Source: CAMYLY01 sp039587215 (GTDB taxonomy: Bacteria; Gemmatimonadota; Gemmatimonadetes; Gemmatimonadales; GWC2-71-9). Taken from it: a stretch of 11,049 nucleotides of DNA. The translations under genes were made by a program, and so were the position numbers. The notes below the pieces were generated by a model. That model was not told where the DNA came from, searched no databases, and worked only from the letters and a program-made list of their open reading frames with translations. Location of the stretch: NCBI GenBank assembly GCA_039587215.1, contig JBDHIW010000061.1:1-11049 (forward strand), read 5' to 3'. Below, piece by piece: positions 4,899 through 11,049 of this stretch (its first letter is position 1; each line of letters begins with the position of its first letter).

Positions 4899-6119
4899 TC
4901 AGAACGCCGTCGTGAGTCCGAGGGTGACGCGGTTCACGTCCAATTCCAGGTCGCGGGTGAACTCTGCCATGAACCGCACGTTGGTGCGCAGCAGGTAGCC
5001 CCCGCCCGCGCTGATTGTCTCATATCGGAGGATATCACTCGGTCCACCGAGCCGCACGTTCAACAGCGGCCGATTGGCGTCGATGCGGTTGTAGAGGGCG
5101 AGCGCATACCATCGCGCTCCGCGCGGATGGACGATCGCCTCCACGAAGCCGCCCTTCGTCACGGCGGCCAGCTCGTTCAGGGTGAAGGTGGGTCGCTCGT
5201 CCTCACGCACCAAGTACTGTCCATTGATTTCCAGTGGGCCGGCCGAGAGCGTTGCGTCGCCCCCGATCATCCGCACCCGGTTGCTCGCGGTCGGGCTGCC
5301 GTCCGTGGCCCCTCGTTGTCGTCCGTAGTACCCCATCGCGCCCAGGCGGATGCCCGGCACGATCGAGCGGCTGACGTGGAGCATCCCGTTCTTGAACGGA
5401 TCGTTGTCGAGGCGGCGGTTGGGTTCCGCTTCACCCCGGCCGTTCCCGTTCACAAGCTGGCCCGTGACGGTGAACCCCGCGAGATCGGCGGCGACCACGA
5501 TGCCGCGGTCGTAGGTCAGGTCGGTGGGCTGGTCACCGACCCGCGCCCGATAGATCGCGTAGTCCTGGAATTCCAGACGGAGTTCGCGTTTGAAGAGGGG
5601 ATCGGAGACCTGGAACTGGCCGATCGCCACGTCGACGGGAATGCCGAACAGGTCGTTCACGTAGACGAACGCGTCCTCGACACCACCGACCTCCCCCCGC
5701 TCGAACAGGAAGAAGTAGAAGTAGTACGAGATGTTCTCGGCAATCGGTCCGCCGGAGAGGATCTTGACGTTGTAGGGCGCTTGCAGGTCGCTTTCCACAT
5801 CGCCGTTGATGTAGCCCTGCACGTACGCGTCGAGGCGCACGGCGAGCGGGAGTCGTTGCGCCAGTTGCAGCAGCTGGTCACCCGTGCCGATCGTATCGCG
5901 CGGCGCTTCGTTCGGTGACATCCGAAACCCGTGGCCCGCGAATGTCTCCCCGAACTCGGTGAGCTTCGGGGCGGCCGTGTGACAAACGCTGCACGACATC
6001 CCGTACTTGCGGGCGAACGCCGGTATCGTCTCCAATGCATGGGCCGGTGGTGCGGGGACGAGGGCAACGCCGAGGGCCAGAAGCGCGGTGCGATGCGTCA
6101 GATACGCAGAGGTCCGCAT
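4899..6119 (-). CDS. Exported monoheme c-type cytochrome with beta-barrel-like body
   Basis: The 406-residue product from ATG 6119 begins with a signal peptide (hydrophobic at about residues 9-24, cleavage near AHA/LE at 28-29). The mature N-terminus IPAFARKYGMSCSVCHTAAP carries one CxxCH heme-binding motif (C43-C46-H47), followed by LTEFGETFAGHGFRM, a pattern I know from exported cytochrome/porin-like proteins in soil and iron- or nitrogen-cycling bacteria. The remaining 330 residues alternate aromatic/aliphatic and polar residues, with many Tyr/Phe and Gly/Asn/Asp turns (for example ENISYYFYFFLFERGE at about 128-143), and end LGLTTAF with a terminal Phe, typical of outer-membrane barrels. 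The longer open frame to 6332 lacks a signal peptide and overlaps the divergent gene, so it was rejected. Role by inference: heme-bearing outer-membrane electron transfer or transport. It heads a same-strand run with the lyase. Confidence 0.8.
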   Translation of the reverse strand: MRTSAYLTHRTALLALGVALVPAPPAHALETIPAFARKYGMSCSVCHTAAPKLTEFGETFAGHGFRMSPNEAPRDTIGTGDQLLQLAQRLPLAVRLDAYVQGYINGDVESDLQAPYNVKILSGGPIAENISYYFYFFLFERGEVGGVEDAFVYVNDLFGIPVDVAIGQFQVSDPLFKRELRLEFQDYAIYRARVGDQPTDLTYDRGIVVAADLAGFTVTGQLVNGNGRGEAEPNRRLDNDPFKNGMLHVSRSIVPGIRLGAMGYYGRQRGATDGSPTASNRVRMIGGDATLSAGPLEINGQYLVREDERPTFTLNELAAVTKGGFVEAIVHPRGARWYALALYNRIDANRPLLNVRLGGPSDILRYETISAGGGYLLRTNVRFMAEFTRDLELDVNRVTLGLTTAF

Positions 6120-6220
6120 GGTGGGCTCGCTTTCGAAGTCCCAGGTCGGCCGATTGCGGCGGTCAACCGGGTGGGCGATCCTGCAGAGTCTCGAACCTCC
6201 CTGAACCTCCCGGGTGCACA
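6120..6220. promoter_or_regulatory. Divergent promoter region between cytochrome and outer-membrane protein genes
   Basis: These 101 bp separate two genes that read away from each other, so both promoters should lie here or just inside the ends. No strong -35/-10 pair is visible. The one repeat is GAACCTCC at 6193-6200 and again at 6203-6210 (10-bp spacing), close to the 6221 start. Neither gene has an obvious Shine-Dalgarno sequence. Confidence 0.4.
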
Positions 6221-7048
6221 ATGAAATGGCCTGTAACCGACTGTGAAGCCTCCTCCCGCCTGTCCCGCCTGTCCCGCCTGGCCGTCTTGCTTCTCGCGGC
6301 GATCGGCGGCGGTACCACGGCGCTCGCGGCACAAGACCTCGAACTCGTGACCGACCGACCCGATCAGACCGAATCCACGGCGATCGTCCCTCGTGGCTAC
6401 GTCCAGCTCGAGGCAGGGTGGAGTCTGACCGGGGACAGCGAGGGTCGTGCGCACCGCGTGGCGGAGAGTCTGCTGCGCATCGGCGTTGCTGCCCCCCTGG
6501 AGGCGCGCATCGGGTGGGCAGGATGGAATCGCGTCAGTGCGCCAGGCGTACCGACCTTCACGGGTTACGGTGACATCGACGTGGGAGTGAAGTACCGGAT
6601 TCTGTCCGGTGCGCCGGGACGGCCGGAGATCGCCGTCATGGGGGGCGTGACGCTGCCGATCGGTTCTCAGGCCTTCCGATCGTCGCGCCTCGAATCATCG
6701 CTCCGCCTCGCCGTGGCCCATCCCCTGGTCCGGCGCGTGGGGATCGGCTACAACGTGGCGACGACGCTCACGAGCCCACGGTCGGGTCCCGGTGGAGTGC
6801 GGATCGAGGACGTCGCGTACACGGTGGCGGTGGGGGTGGAACTCACCGGACGCCTCGGGGCGTTCCTGGAGTCGTTCGGGAGCATTGGCGTCGCCGACGG
6901 ACGGGCGACCCAGCACAGCGTCGACGGTGGGTTCACTCTCGGCATTCTCCCGCTGCTGCAGCTCGACGTGAGTGGGGGGATCGGCCTCAACGATGCGGCA
7001 GACGACTGGTTCGTCGGCGCGGGGTTCGCGATGCTCGTGGGTGGTTAG
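6221..7048 (+). CDS. Outer-membrane barrel protein, Phenol_MetA_deg / putative transporter family
   Basis: The 275-residue product has a signal peptide: Arg-containing n-region, hydrophobic core LAVLLLAAIGG (about 20-30) and a likely cleavage near ALA/AQD (36-37). The mature start DLELVTDRPDQTESTAIVPRGYVQLEAGW is characteristic of proteins annotated as 'transporter' or 'MetA-pathway of phenol degradation'. The rest alternates as beta strands with repeated Gly/aromatic ends (FTGYGDIDVGVKYR, RVGIGYNVATTL, WFVGAGFAMLVGG). The family is thought to form outer-membrane barrels, but substrates are mostly unproven. ATG 6221 was chosen because it gives the signal peptide; the upstream open frame is antisense to the cytochrome start. 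It is transcribed divergently from the cytochrome-lyase genes, which raises the possibility of a role in aromatic compound passage (inference). Confidence 0.78.
   Translation: MKWPVTDCEASSRLSRLSRLAVLLLAAIGGGTTALAAQDLELVTDRPDQTESTAIVPRGYVQLEAGWSLTGDSEGRAHRVAESLLRIGVAAPLEARIGWAGWNRVSAPGVPTFTGYGDIDVGVKYRILSGAPGRPEIAVMGGVTLPIGSQAFRSSRLESSLRLAVAHPLVRRVGIGYNVATTLTSPRSGPGGVRIEDVAYTVAVGVELTGRLGAFLESFGSIGVADGRATQHSVDGGFTLGILPLLQLDVSGGIGLNDAADDWFVGAGFAMLVGG
6254..6280 (+). repeat. Three perfect tandem copies of a 9-bp unit inside a signal peptide
   Basis: TCCCGCCTG occurs three times in a row and encodes Ser-Arg-Leu x3 in the n-region of the outer-membrane protein. The unit is a multiple of three, so copy-number change by slippage would lengthen or shorten the basic n-region without a frameshift. 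Confidence 0.8.
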
Positions 7049-7117
7049 CGACGACTGGGCCGGACGCGTGACCCGCGACCACTGCAGAAGGCCCCCGTGT
7101 TGTCGTAGATTTCGCTC

Positions 7118-7510
7118 ATGCTGTCCGGGACTGCGGAGTACGCGCTGCGGGCGGTGGTCTACATCGCTCGCGAGGCCAACGGCCGACCGGTGAAGTCTGC
7201 CGACCTGTCGGAGGCGACGGGAATCCCCAAGAACTATCTCAGCAAGATTCTCATGGACCTCGCGCGTGCCGGGGTGCTGCGGTCGACGCGCGGGCGGAAT
7301 GGGGGGTTCTCCCTCGCATCGCCGCCGGCGGAGCTCCGACTCGCCTCGGTCGTTTCACCCTTCGACGCCGTGGACGGTCGACGGTGCTTGATGGGGCGGC
7401 TCGAGTGCAACAGTGAGGATCCGTGTCCGGTCCACCACCGCTGGTTGGCGGCGTCGAATCACATCGAGGCGTTCTTCCGCGAGACCACGCTGGCCGACGT
7501 CATCGAGTAA
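7118..7510 (+). CDS. Rrf2-family transcriptional regulator with three-cysteine Fe-S site
   Basis: The 130-residue protein opens MLSGTAEYALRAVVYIAREA, the usual Rrf2 start, with a winged helix-turn-helix through about residue 65 (SADLSEATGIPKNYLSKIL at 27-45, RGRNGGFSLASPP at 58-70). Cysteines C90, C97 and C103 (C-x6-C-x5-C) lie where IscR and NsrR carry their Fe-S ligands (IscR spacing is x5, x5). It is therefore probably a cluster-binding sensor of nitric oxide, redox state or iron-sulfur status. The C-terminal LADVIE is also typical. ATG 7118 fits the family N-terminus exactly. No clear Shine-Dalgarno sequence precedes it, and TAGATT at 7106-7111 could be a -10 for a near-leaderless transcript. 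It lies 69 bp after the outer-membrane protein and converges on the cytochrome c gene. The target genes are unknown. Confidence 0.9.
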   Translation: MLSGTAEYALRAVVYIAREANGRPVKSADLSEATGIPKNYLSKILMDLARAGVLRSTRGRNGGFSLASPPAELRLASVVSPFDAVDGRRCLMGRLECNSEDPCPVHHRWLAASNHIEAFFRETTLADVIE

Positions 7511-7512
7511 CG

Positions 7513-7536
7513 GTCGCCGCCCGACGAGCGGCCGAC
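7513..7536. terminator. Hairpin filling the gap between converging genes
   Basis: GTCGCCGC (7513-7520) pairs with GCGG-C-CGAC (7528-7536) with one bulged C at 7532 and a 7-base loop. It occupies almost the whole 26-bp gap between the Rrf2 gene and the cytochrome c gene, so it could terminate both. No T-run is seen on either side. Confidence 0.4.
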
Positions 7537-7920
7537 TCAGTCCTTGTCGCTCCCCTCGTGCGTGAGACTCCAGACGTACGCCGTCACGGCGCGCAGCTGC
7601 GCCTCTGACAACCGGCCGCCGCCGCCGGGCGGCATCGCCGCACCGGTGCTCGAGGCATCGGGGCCGACTCCTTGGACGATCGTCTCGAGAATGCCCTCGA
7701 ACGTCCCATCGCTGTGGAGCCACTCGCTGTCCGTGAGATCGGCACCGAGGTTCGGAATACCCCGCGCCGTGGGGCCGTGGCATGCCATGCACAGGCCCGC
7801 ACCATTGTAGAGAGTCTTGCCCTCGGCGATCGTCTCGTCGGTAACGTCCGCGGGACGCTGGTCCTGCGCCACGGCCGTGCACGGCAGGAGCAGCAGCAGC
7901 GTCAGCACCCTGGTTTTCAT
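7537..7920 (-). CDS. Exported monoheme cytochrome c, class I-like
   Basis: The 127-residue product has a signal peptide (KTR n-region, LLLLLL core, cleavage near AVA/QDQ at 18-19) and a cytochrome c domain. It reads GKTLYNGAGLCMACHGPTARG with heme attachment at C44, C47 and H48; a Met ligand candidate is M96 in GAAMPPGGG; and the C-terminal helix is LSEAQLRAVTAYVWSL (104-119). It would carry single electrons in the periplasm. ATG 7920 has a good Shine-Dalgarno sequence on the minus strand (GGGGAGAG, 7935-7928, 7-bp spacing); the longer frame to 8142 overlaps the kinase gene and lacks a signal peptide. It lies 67 bp downstream of the membrane kinase on the same strand, so it may be co-transcribed with that system. 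C14 in LLPC does not make a good lipobox. Confidence 0.92.
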   Translation of the reverse strand: MKTRVLTLLLLLPCTAVAQDQRPADVTDETIAEGKTLYNGAGLCMACHGPTARGIPNLGADLTDSEWLHSDGTFEGILETIVQGVGPDASSTGAAMPPGGGGRLSEAQLRAVTAYVWSLTHEGSDKD

Positions 7921-7987
7921 CGTCGTTCTCTCCCCATCAGTGACGTCTGCAAGGTACCGAAGGCGCGGGGAGGAACGCCACGCGTGG

Positions 7988-9376
7988 TCACACGGCGTGC
8001 GGCGGCCGTGTCGGGATGGAGACGTGTATCGCGAGACCGCCGGGCGCAGACCGCTCGGCGAGGATCGTGCCGCCGTGCGCCTCGACGATGGCGGTGGAGA
8101 TGGACAGTCCGAGACCGGCGCCCCCGCGGGACCTTGCCGCATCTCCCCGCGAGAGCCGCTCGAACATCACCGGCAGCACGTCGTCGGAGACCCCCGGGCC
8201 GTCATCGACGATGGAGAGCGTCCACCGATCGGCGTCGCGCTCCAACGCGATGGTCACCTGGGTGCCCTCGGGGGTGTGCTTGATGGCGTTTCCGAGTAGG
8301 TGGTCACAGACCAGGTTGAGCATCTGCGCATCACCCACGCCGTTCACCTCTGGACCGGACACGAGTTCGAAGCGATGCGCGGGGCCGCGGCTCCGCGCGC
8401 GTTGCACCGCTCGTTCCACGAGATCGCGCAGTTCCAGTTCGAACGCGTCGGGCTGCAGGTCCTTCGTGTCGAGCCGCGCCAGCAACACGAGCGAGTCGCT
8501 CAGCGCCCCGAGATGCTCTACCTCCTCGAGGATACTGTGCAGGGTGGCCTGGTAGGTCTCCGCGTCGCGCGGGTTTCGCAGCACGACCTCGATCTCACCC
8601 TGCATGGCTGTAAGGGGTGTCCGGAGGTCGTGACCCGCATCGGCGATCATACGACGCTGTGATTCGATCGCGGACTCGAGCCGGCCGATCATGCGGTTGA
8701 TCACGGCGACCAGTCCGGCGAGTTCCTGAATGTCGGCATGCGCGGTGATGCGCTGTCCAGACTGTCCGGGCTGGACCGACTCCGCTTGCGCCGTGATGGC
8801 GAGGACCGGCTCGACGCTGGAATCGGCGAGCCACCGCGCCCCGAGCGAGGTCGCCAGCGTGCCGAGCAGCACCGTGCCGAGCATCACGAGCAGGAGCTCG
8901 TTGCGGGTTCGATCCAGGGGCGCGTAAGACGCGGCCACCTGAATCACCATGATGTCTTCCGGCCGCTGGGTCGACACGGGGACATACAGTGAACGGACCC
9001 GATCACCCAGCCAGTGTTGAGTCGTCCAGACCATCGCGCCGGCGACCGCGTCGGCAAAGGCGGCGTCGTCGAGCGGCAGGTCGTTTGCGAGTCGCGTATT
9101 CGACGCGAGGATCGTGCCGTCCGCGGCGCGTGAGACGATGAACCGGTTCACCTGGCGAACGAATTCGTCCCACGGCAGTGGATCGGGATGGGGATGGAGG
9201 GGGAATCCGGCGCGCAGGAACGTGAGTTCAAGCTGTGCGGCCGCGTGTAGGTCGCGGTCCAACTGCTCACGAAGCAGGCGCCGCCCTCCCAGGAAGGCCC
9301 AGGTGGCGATGAGCAGAAGGGCGACGAAGAGTGTGGCCGAGAACCGCACGCTGAGCGTGCGGCGCAGTGAGTACAT
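7988..9376 (-). CDS. Membrane sensor histidine kinase (OmpR-partner type)
   Basis: The 462-residue inner-membrane kinase has a first membrane helix at about 13-31, a periplasmic sensor of about 130 residues (including HPHPDPLPWDEF at 61-72), a second helix at about 161-183, a HAMP-like linker, then the kinase core. The H-box is DAGHDLRTPLT (246-256) with phospho-acceptor H249. The N-box LLGNAIKHTPEG contains N363, the G1 box is DDGPGV (391-396), and the G2 box GAGLGL (419-424). Its ATG at 9376 shares one base with the response regulator stop (TGATG), a hallmark of a cognate, translationally coupled pair. Architecture resembles the CusS/heavy-metal sensor group, but the ligand cannot be read from the sequence. 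The periplasmic region has several His residues and no cysteine. Confidence 0.95.
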   Translation of the reverse strand: MYSLRRTLSVRFSATLFVALLLIATWAFLGGRRLLREQLDRDLHAAAQLELTFLRAGFPLHPHPDPLPWDEFVRQVNRFIVSRAADGTILASNTRLANDLPLDDAAFADAVAGAMVWTTQHWLGDRVRSLYVPVSTQRPEDIMVIQVAASYAPLDRTRNELLLVMLGTVLLGTLATSLGARWLADSSVEPVLAITAQAESVQPGQSGQRITAHADIQELAGLVAVINRMIGRLESAIESQRRMIADAGHDLRTPLTAMQGEIEVVLRNPRDAETYQATLHSILEEVEHLGALSDSLVLLARLDTKDLQPDAFELELRDLVERAVQRARSRGPAHRFELVSGPEVNGVGDAQMLNLVCDHLLGNAIKHTPEGTQVTIALERDADRWTLSIVDDGPGVSDDVLPVMFERLSRGDAARSRGGAGLGLSISTAIVEAHGGTILAERSAPGGLAIHVSIPTRPPHAV

Positions 9377-10062
9377 CAGCCGCTGTCGCCGTTCGGCCTC
9401 TTGAGACAGAAGCCGACGCCGCGAACGGTCTGGATGTACCCCTCCTGGTTCGCTTCACGCAGCTTGCGTCGGAGATTGCCGATGTGGACGTCGACCACGT
9501 TGCTCTCGGGGTCGAAGTGCATGTCCCACACCTTCTCGAGCAGCTCCGTGCGACGTACGACGTCTTCGGGATGCAGCATGAAGTGCTCGAGCAGCTGAAA
9601 CTCCCGCGGCGTGAGGTCCAGGGCGTGCTCTCCCGCCCAGGCGCGGTGCTTGAGACGGTCGAGCTCGATCGGCCCGTAGCCCAGTCGGTCCAAACGCGCC
9701 GCGCCTCCCCGCCGCACAAGCGCGCGGAGTCGGGCAAGCAGCTCGTCGAACTTGAACGGCTTGGTGAGGTAGTCGTCGGCCCCGGCGTCGAGCCCCCGCA
9801 CCACGTCTTCCGTGGCGTCACGTGCCGTCAGCATCAGGATCGGCGTGCTTCGCCCCTCGCGGCGCAGCTCGGACGCGACCTGCAGACCGTTCTTCTTGGG
9901 AAGCATGAGGTCGAGGACGATCGCGTCGTATTCGTTGATGTGGGCGAGGGCCGTAGCCTCCTCACCGTCCTTGGCAACGTCGACAGCGTAGCCCTCCTCA
10001 CGGAGGCCCATTTCGATGAACCCGGCGACCTTGCGGTCGTCTTCTACGACGAGAATGCGCAT
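9376..10062 (-). CDS. OmpR/PhoB-family response regulator
   Basis: The 228-residue DNA-binding regulator has an N-terminal receiver domain with acidic pocket E7/D8/D9, phospho-acceptor D51 (VLDLMLPKKNG), T79 (LMLTARD) and K101 (LTKPF). The winged-helix output domain spans about 125-225 (LDLTPREFQLLEHFMLHPEDVV; NVVDVHIGNLRRKLRE; IQTVRGVGFCLKR). It would be phosphorylated by the kinase that overlaps its stop codon, and bind direct repeats as a dimer. A second kinase gene ends 57 bp upstream on the same strand. A modest GAGG about 13 bases upstream of the ATG is the best ribosome-binding candidate. Its target promoters are unknown; OmpR-family proteins prefer 10-11-bp direct repeats. Confidence 0.95.
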   Translation of the reverse strand: MRILVVEDDRKVAGFIEMGLREEGYAVDVAKDGEEATALAHINEYDAIVLDLMLPKKNGLQVASELRREGRSTPILMLTARDATEDVVRGLDAGADDYLTKPFKFDELLARLRALVRRGGAARLDRLGYGPIELDRLKHRAWAGEHALDLTPREFQLLEHFMLHPEDVVRRTELLEKVWDMHFDPESNVVDVHIGNLRRKLREANQEGYIQTVRGVGFCLKRPNGDSG

Positions 10063-10095
10063 GGGCGGTACCGTACCTCGGCCGGGGTAACTCCT

Positions 10096-10131
10096 ATCGA
10101 AAAGGTCGATGAAGAAATCTTAATGATTTCT
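10096..10131 (-). other. Two small inverted repeats between the GAF kinase and the response regulator
   Basis: AGAAATC (10113-10119) and GATTTCT (10125-10131) form a 7-bp AT-rich stem across the kinase stop codon. Next to it ATCGA (10096-10100) and TCGAT (10106-10110) form a 5-bp stem. On the minus strand TTTT follows the first stem by about nine bases. They might attenuate readthrough or act as an operator; the low stem stability keeps this tentative. Confidence 0.3.
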
Positions 10132-11049
10132 CCCGTAGCGGGGAATGGTGAGGGTGAACCTCGCTCCGCGGCCGAGACTGCTCTCGACGGAGAGATCGCC
10201 CCCCATCAGCCGAGCCAGCTTGCGGGACAGCGCCAGCCCGAGCCCGGTGCCGCGGTCCGACTGACGACCTGCGCGCTCGAATGCCTCGAAGATGATGATC
10301 TGTTGCTCGGGCTCGATGCCCTCTCCGCGATCGATGACGTGGAACTGCAGCTCGGTGTCCGACGCGGCCAACTCGACGGTGATCGGCGTGTCCGGGGGGC
10401 CATGCCGCACGGCATTGGTCAGCAGGTTGATGAGTACTTGGCGGACGCGCTGCGGGTCGGTCGTGCACTCGACGGGGCCGGTCGGACCCTGCTGCGTCAC
10501 CGTAATGCTCTTTCGCTCCGCCGACGGCTCGACCGTGGAGACGGATTCCCGGATGATGGTCCAGGCATCCACGTCGCTTCCGACCGGCTCGAGCTTGTCC
10601 GCGTCGAGACGGCTCAGGTCCAGCAGGTCGTCGAGCAGCACCAGCGTGCGCTCGGCCGACTCGTGAACCTCCTTCGCGGCGCGCGGTGGTTCGCCCTTCG
10701 ACCGCCGCATCCAGAGGTCGGCCCATCCGTACACGGCGGTGAGTGCGTTGCGCAGCTCGTGGTTGATCATGGAGAAGAACCGGTCGCGGGAGACCTGCAT
10801 ACCGCGCAGTTCGTTGACGAGACGCTCCCGCTCGCGACTGAATCGAGCGTTCTCCACCGCCACGGCCGCGTGCGCGGCAAGCAGGACGGCGAACGTCTCG
10901 TCGTCGTCCGTGAACTCCTTCCCGTCACGCTTATCGGCGAGATAGAGATTGCCGATCGGGGCGTCGCGCCCGAGGACCGGGACCCCCATGAACGTAGACA
11001 TGGGCGGGTGATGGGGCGGAAAGCCGCCCGATGCGGGATGCGTCGTGAG
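10120..11049 (-). CDS. GAF-domain sensor histidine kinase, N-terminus beyond window edge
   Basis: The reading frame stays open to the right edge: 16 further codons before the ATG at 11001 read LTTHPASGGFPPHHPP, typical GAF-domain sequence, so that ATG is internal and the gene is truncated by the window. Visible parts, numbered from the 11001 Met, are the C-terminal half of a GAF domain (FMGVPVLGRDAPIGNLYLAD, 4-23), a short coiled linker, the dimerisation/phospho-acceptor helix with H81 (MINHELRNALT, 78-88), the N-box INLLTNAVRHG, a G1-type DRGEGI, and the G2 box GTGLGL. No membrane segment appears in this part, so it is probably a cytosolic kinase sensing a small molecule, redox state or light through GAF; any upstream domains are unseen. 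It lies 57 bp ahead of the response regulator on the same strand and may feed into it. Confidence 0.92.
   Translation of the reverse strand, partial: LTTHPASGGFPPHHPPMSTFMGVPVLGRDAPIGNLYLADKRDGKEFTDDDETFAVLLAAHAAVAVENARFSRERERLVNELRGMQVSRDRFFSMINHELRNALTAVYGWADLWMRRSKGEPPRAAKEVHESAERTLVLLDDLLDLSRLDADKLEPVGSDVDAWTIIRESVSTVEPSAERKSITVTQQGPTGPVECTTDPQRVRQVLINLLTNAVRHGPPDTPITVELAASDTELQFHVIDRGEGIEPEQQIIIFEAFERAGRQSDRGTGLGLALSRKLARLMGGDLSVESSLGRGARFTLTIPRYGRNH

Noticed and set aside
5127..5918. Plus-strand open frame of 263 codons
   Set aside because: Antisense to the cytochrome-barrel gene; its composition is that of a shadow frame.
6193..6210. GAACCTCC direct repeat as a second PHO-box-like site
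   Set aside because: Spacing is 10 bp rather than 11, the core differs from TTCACC, and only two units are present, so it was recorded only as a repeat in the divergent promoter region.
6120..6332. N-terminal extension of the cytochrome-barrel gene
   Set aside because: The extended start removes the signal peptide and overlaps the divergent outer-membrane protein gene.
9138..9165. GGTTCACC word and GAACCGGTTC palindrome, possible further PHO-box copy
   Set aside because: It lies inside the membrane kinase coding sequence, is not phased with a second unit at 11 bp, and is explained by codon usage.
1..11049. CRISPR arrays, tRNAs, insertion sequences or prophage genes
   Set aside because: Nothing in the window shows regularly spaced repeats, transposase or integrase motifs, or a cloverleaf-forming sequence that I could support by eye.

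Overview
The window is GC-rich and densely coded on both strands, with no gap between genes longer than about 135 bp. I see no mobile element, tRNA, rRNA or CRISPR array. The gene content suggests a Gemmatimonadota-like bacterium: secreted monoheme/beta-barrel cytochromes, a Phenol_MetA_deg-type outer-membrane protein, a small 'RRFVD...WEVRD' protein, and a Cys-rich ArsM behind ArsR. This placement is inferred from protein style, not from a marker gene.

Layout. (1) Positions 1-1348, plus strand: the C-terminal two thirds of a GntP-type gluconate permease, then gluconokinase two bases later. Together they import gluconate and phosphorylate it to 6-phosphogluconate. (2) Positions 1349-2305, plus strand: a terminator-like hairpin, then an unrecognised exported 165-aa protein. 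Its upstream region has three 11-bp phased TTCA-type repeats resembling a PhoP/PhoB box, followed by a hairpin. A 78-aa small protein comes next. (3) Positions 2318-6119, minus strand, read right to left: an exported monoheme cytochrome with a barrel-like body, a tryptophanase-type beta-eliminating lyase 4 bp later, an ArsR repressor, and the arsenite methyltransferase ArsM. ArsR-type operators (ATCAA-N6-TTGAT and a one-mismatch copy) precede arsR and arsM. (4) Positions 6221-7510, plus strand: an outer-membrane barrel protein divergent from the cytochrome, then an Rrf2-family regulator with three Fe-S-ligand-like cysteines. (5) Positions 7537-11049, minus strand, read right to left: a GAF-domain histidine kinase (cut by the window edge), an OmpR-family response regulator, a membrane-bound histidine kinase overlapping it at TGATG, and a small exported monoheme cytochrome c.

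How the parts may work together. The window combines sugar-acid uptake, arsenic sensing and methylation, and two clusters where signalling or metabolic genes sit beside exported c-type cytochromes. The points most worth a second look are the PHO-box-like repeats before an unknown secreted protein, the tight cytochrome-porin/tryptophanase pair, the cysteine layout of ArsR next to ArsM, and the response regulator placed between two kinases.
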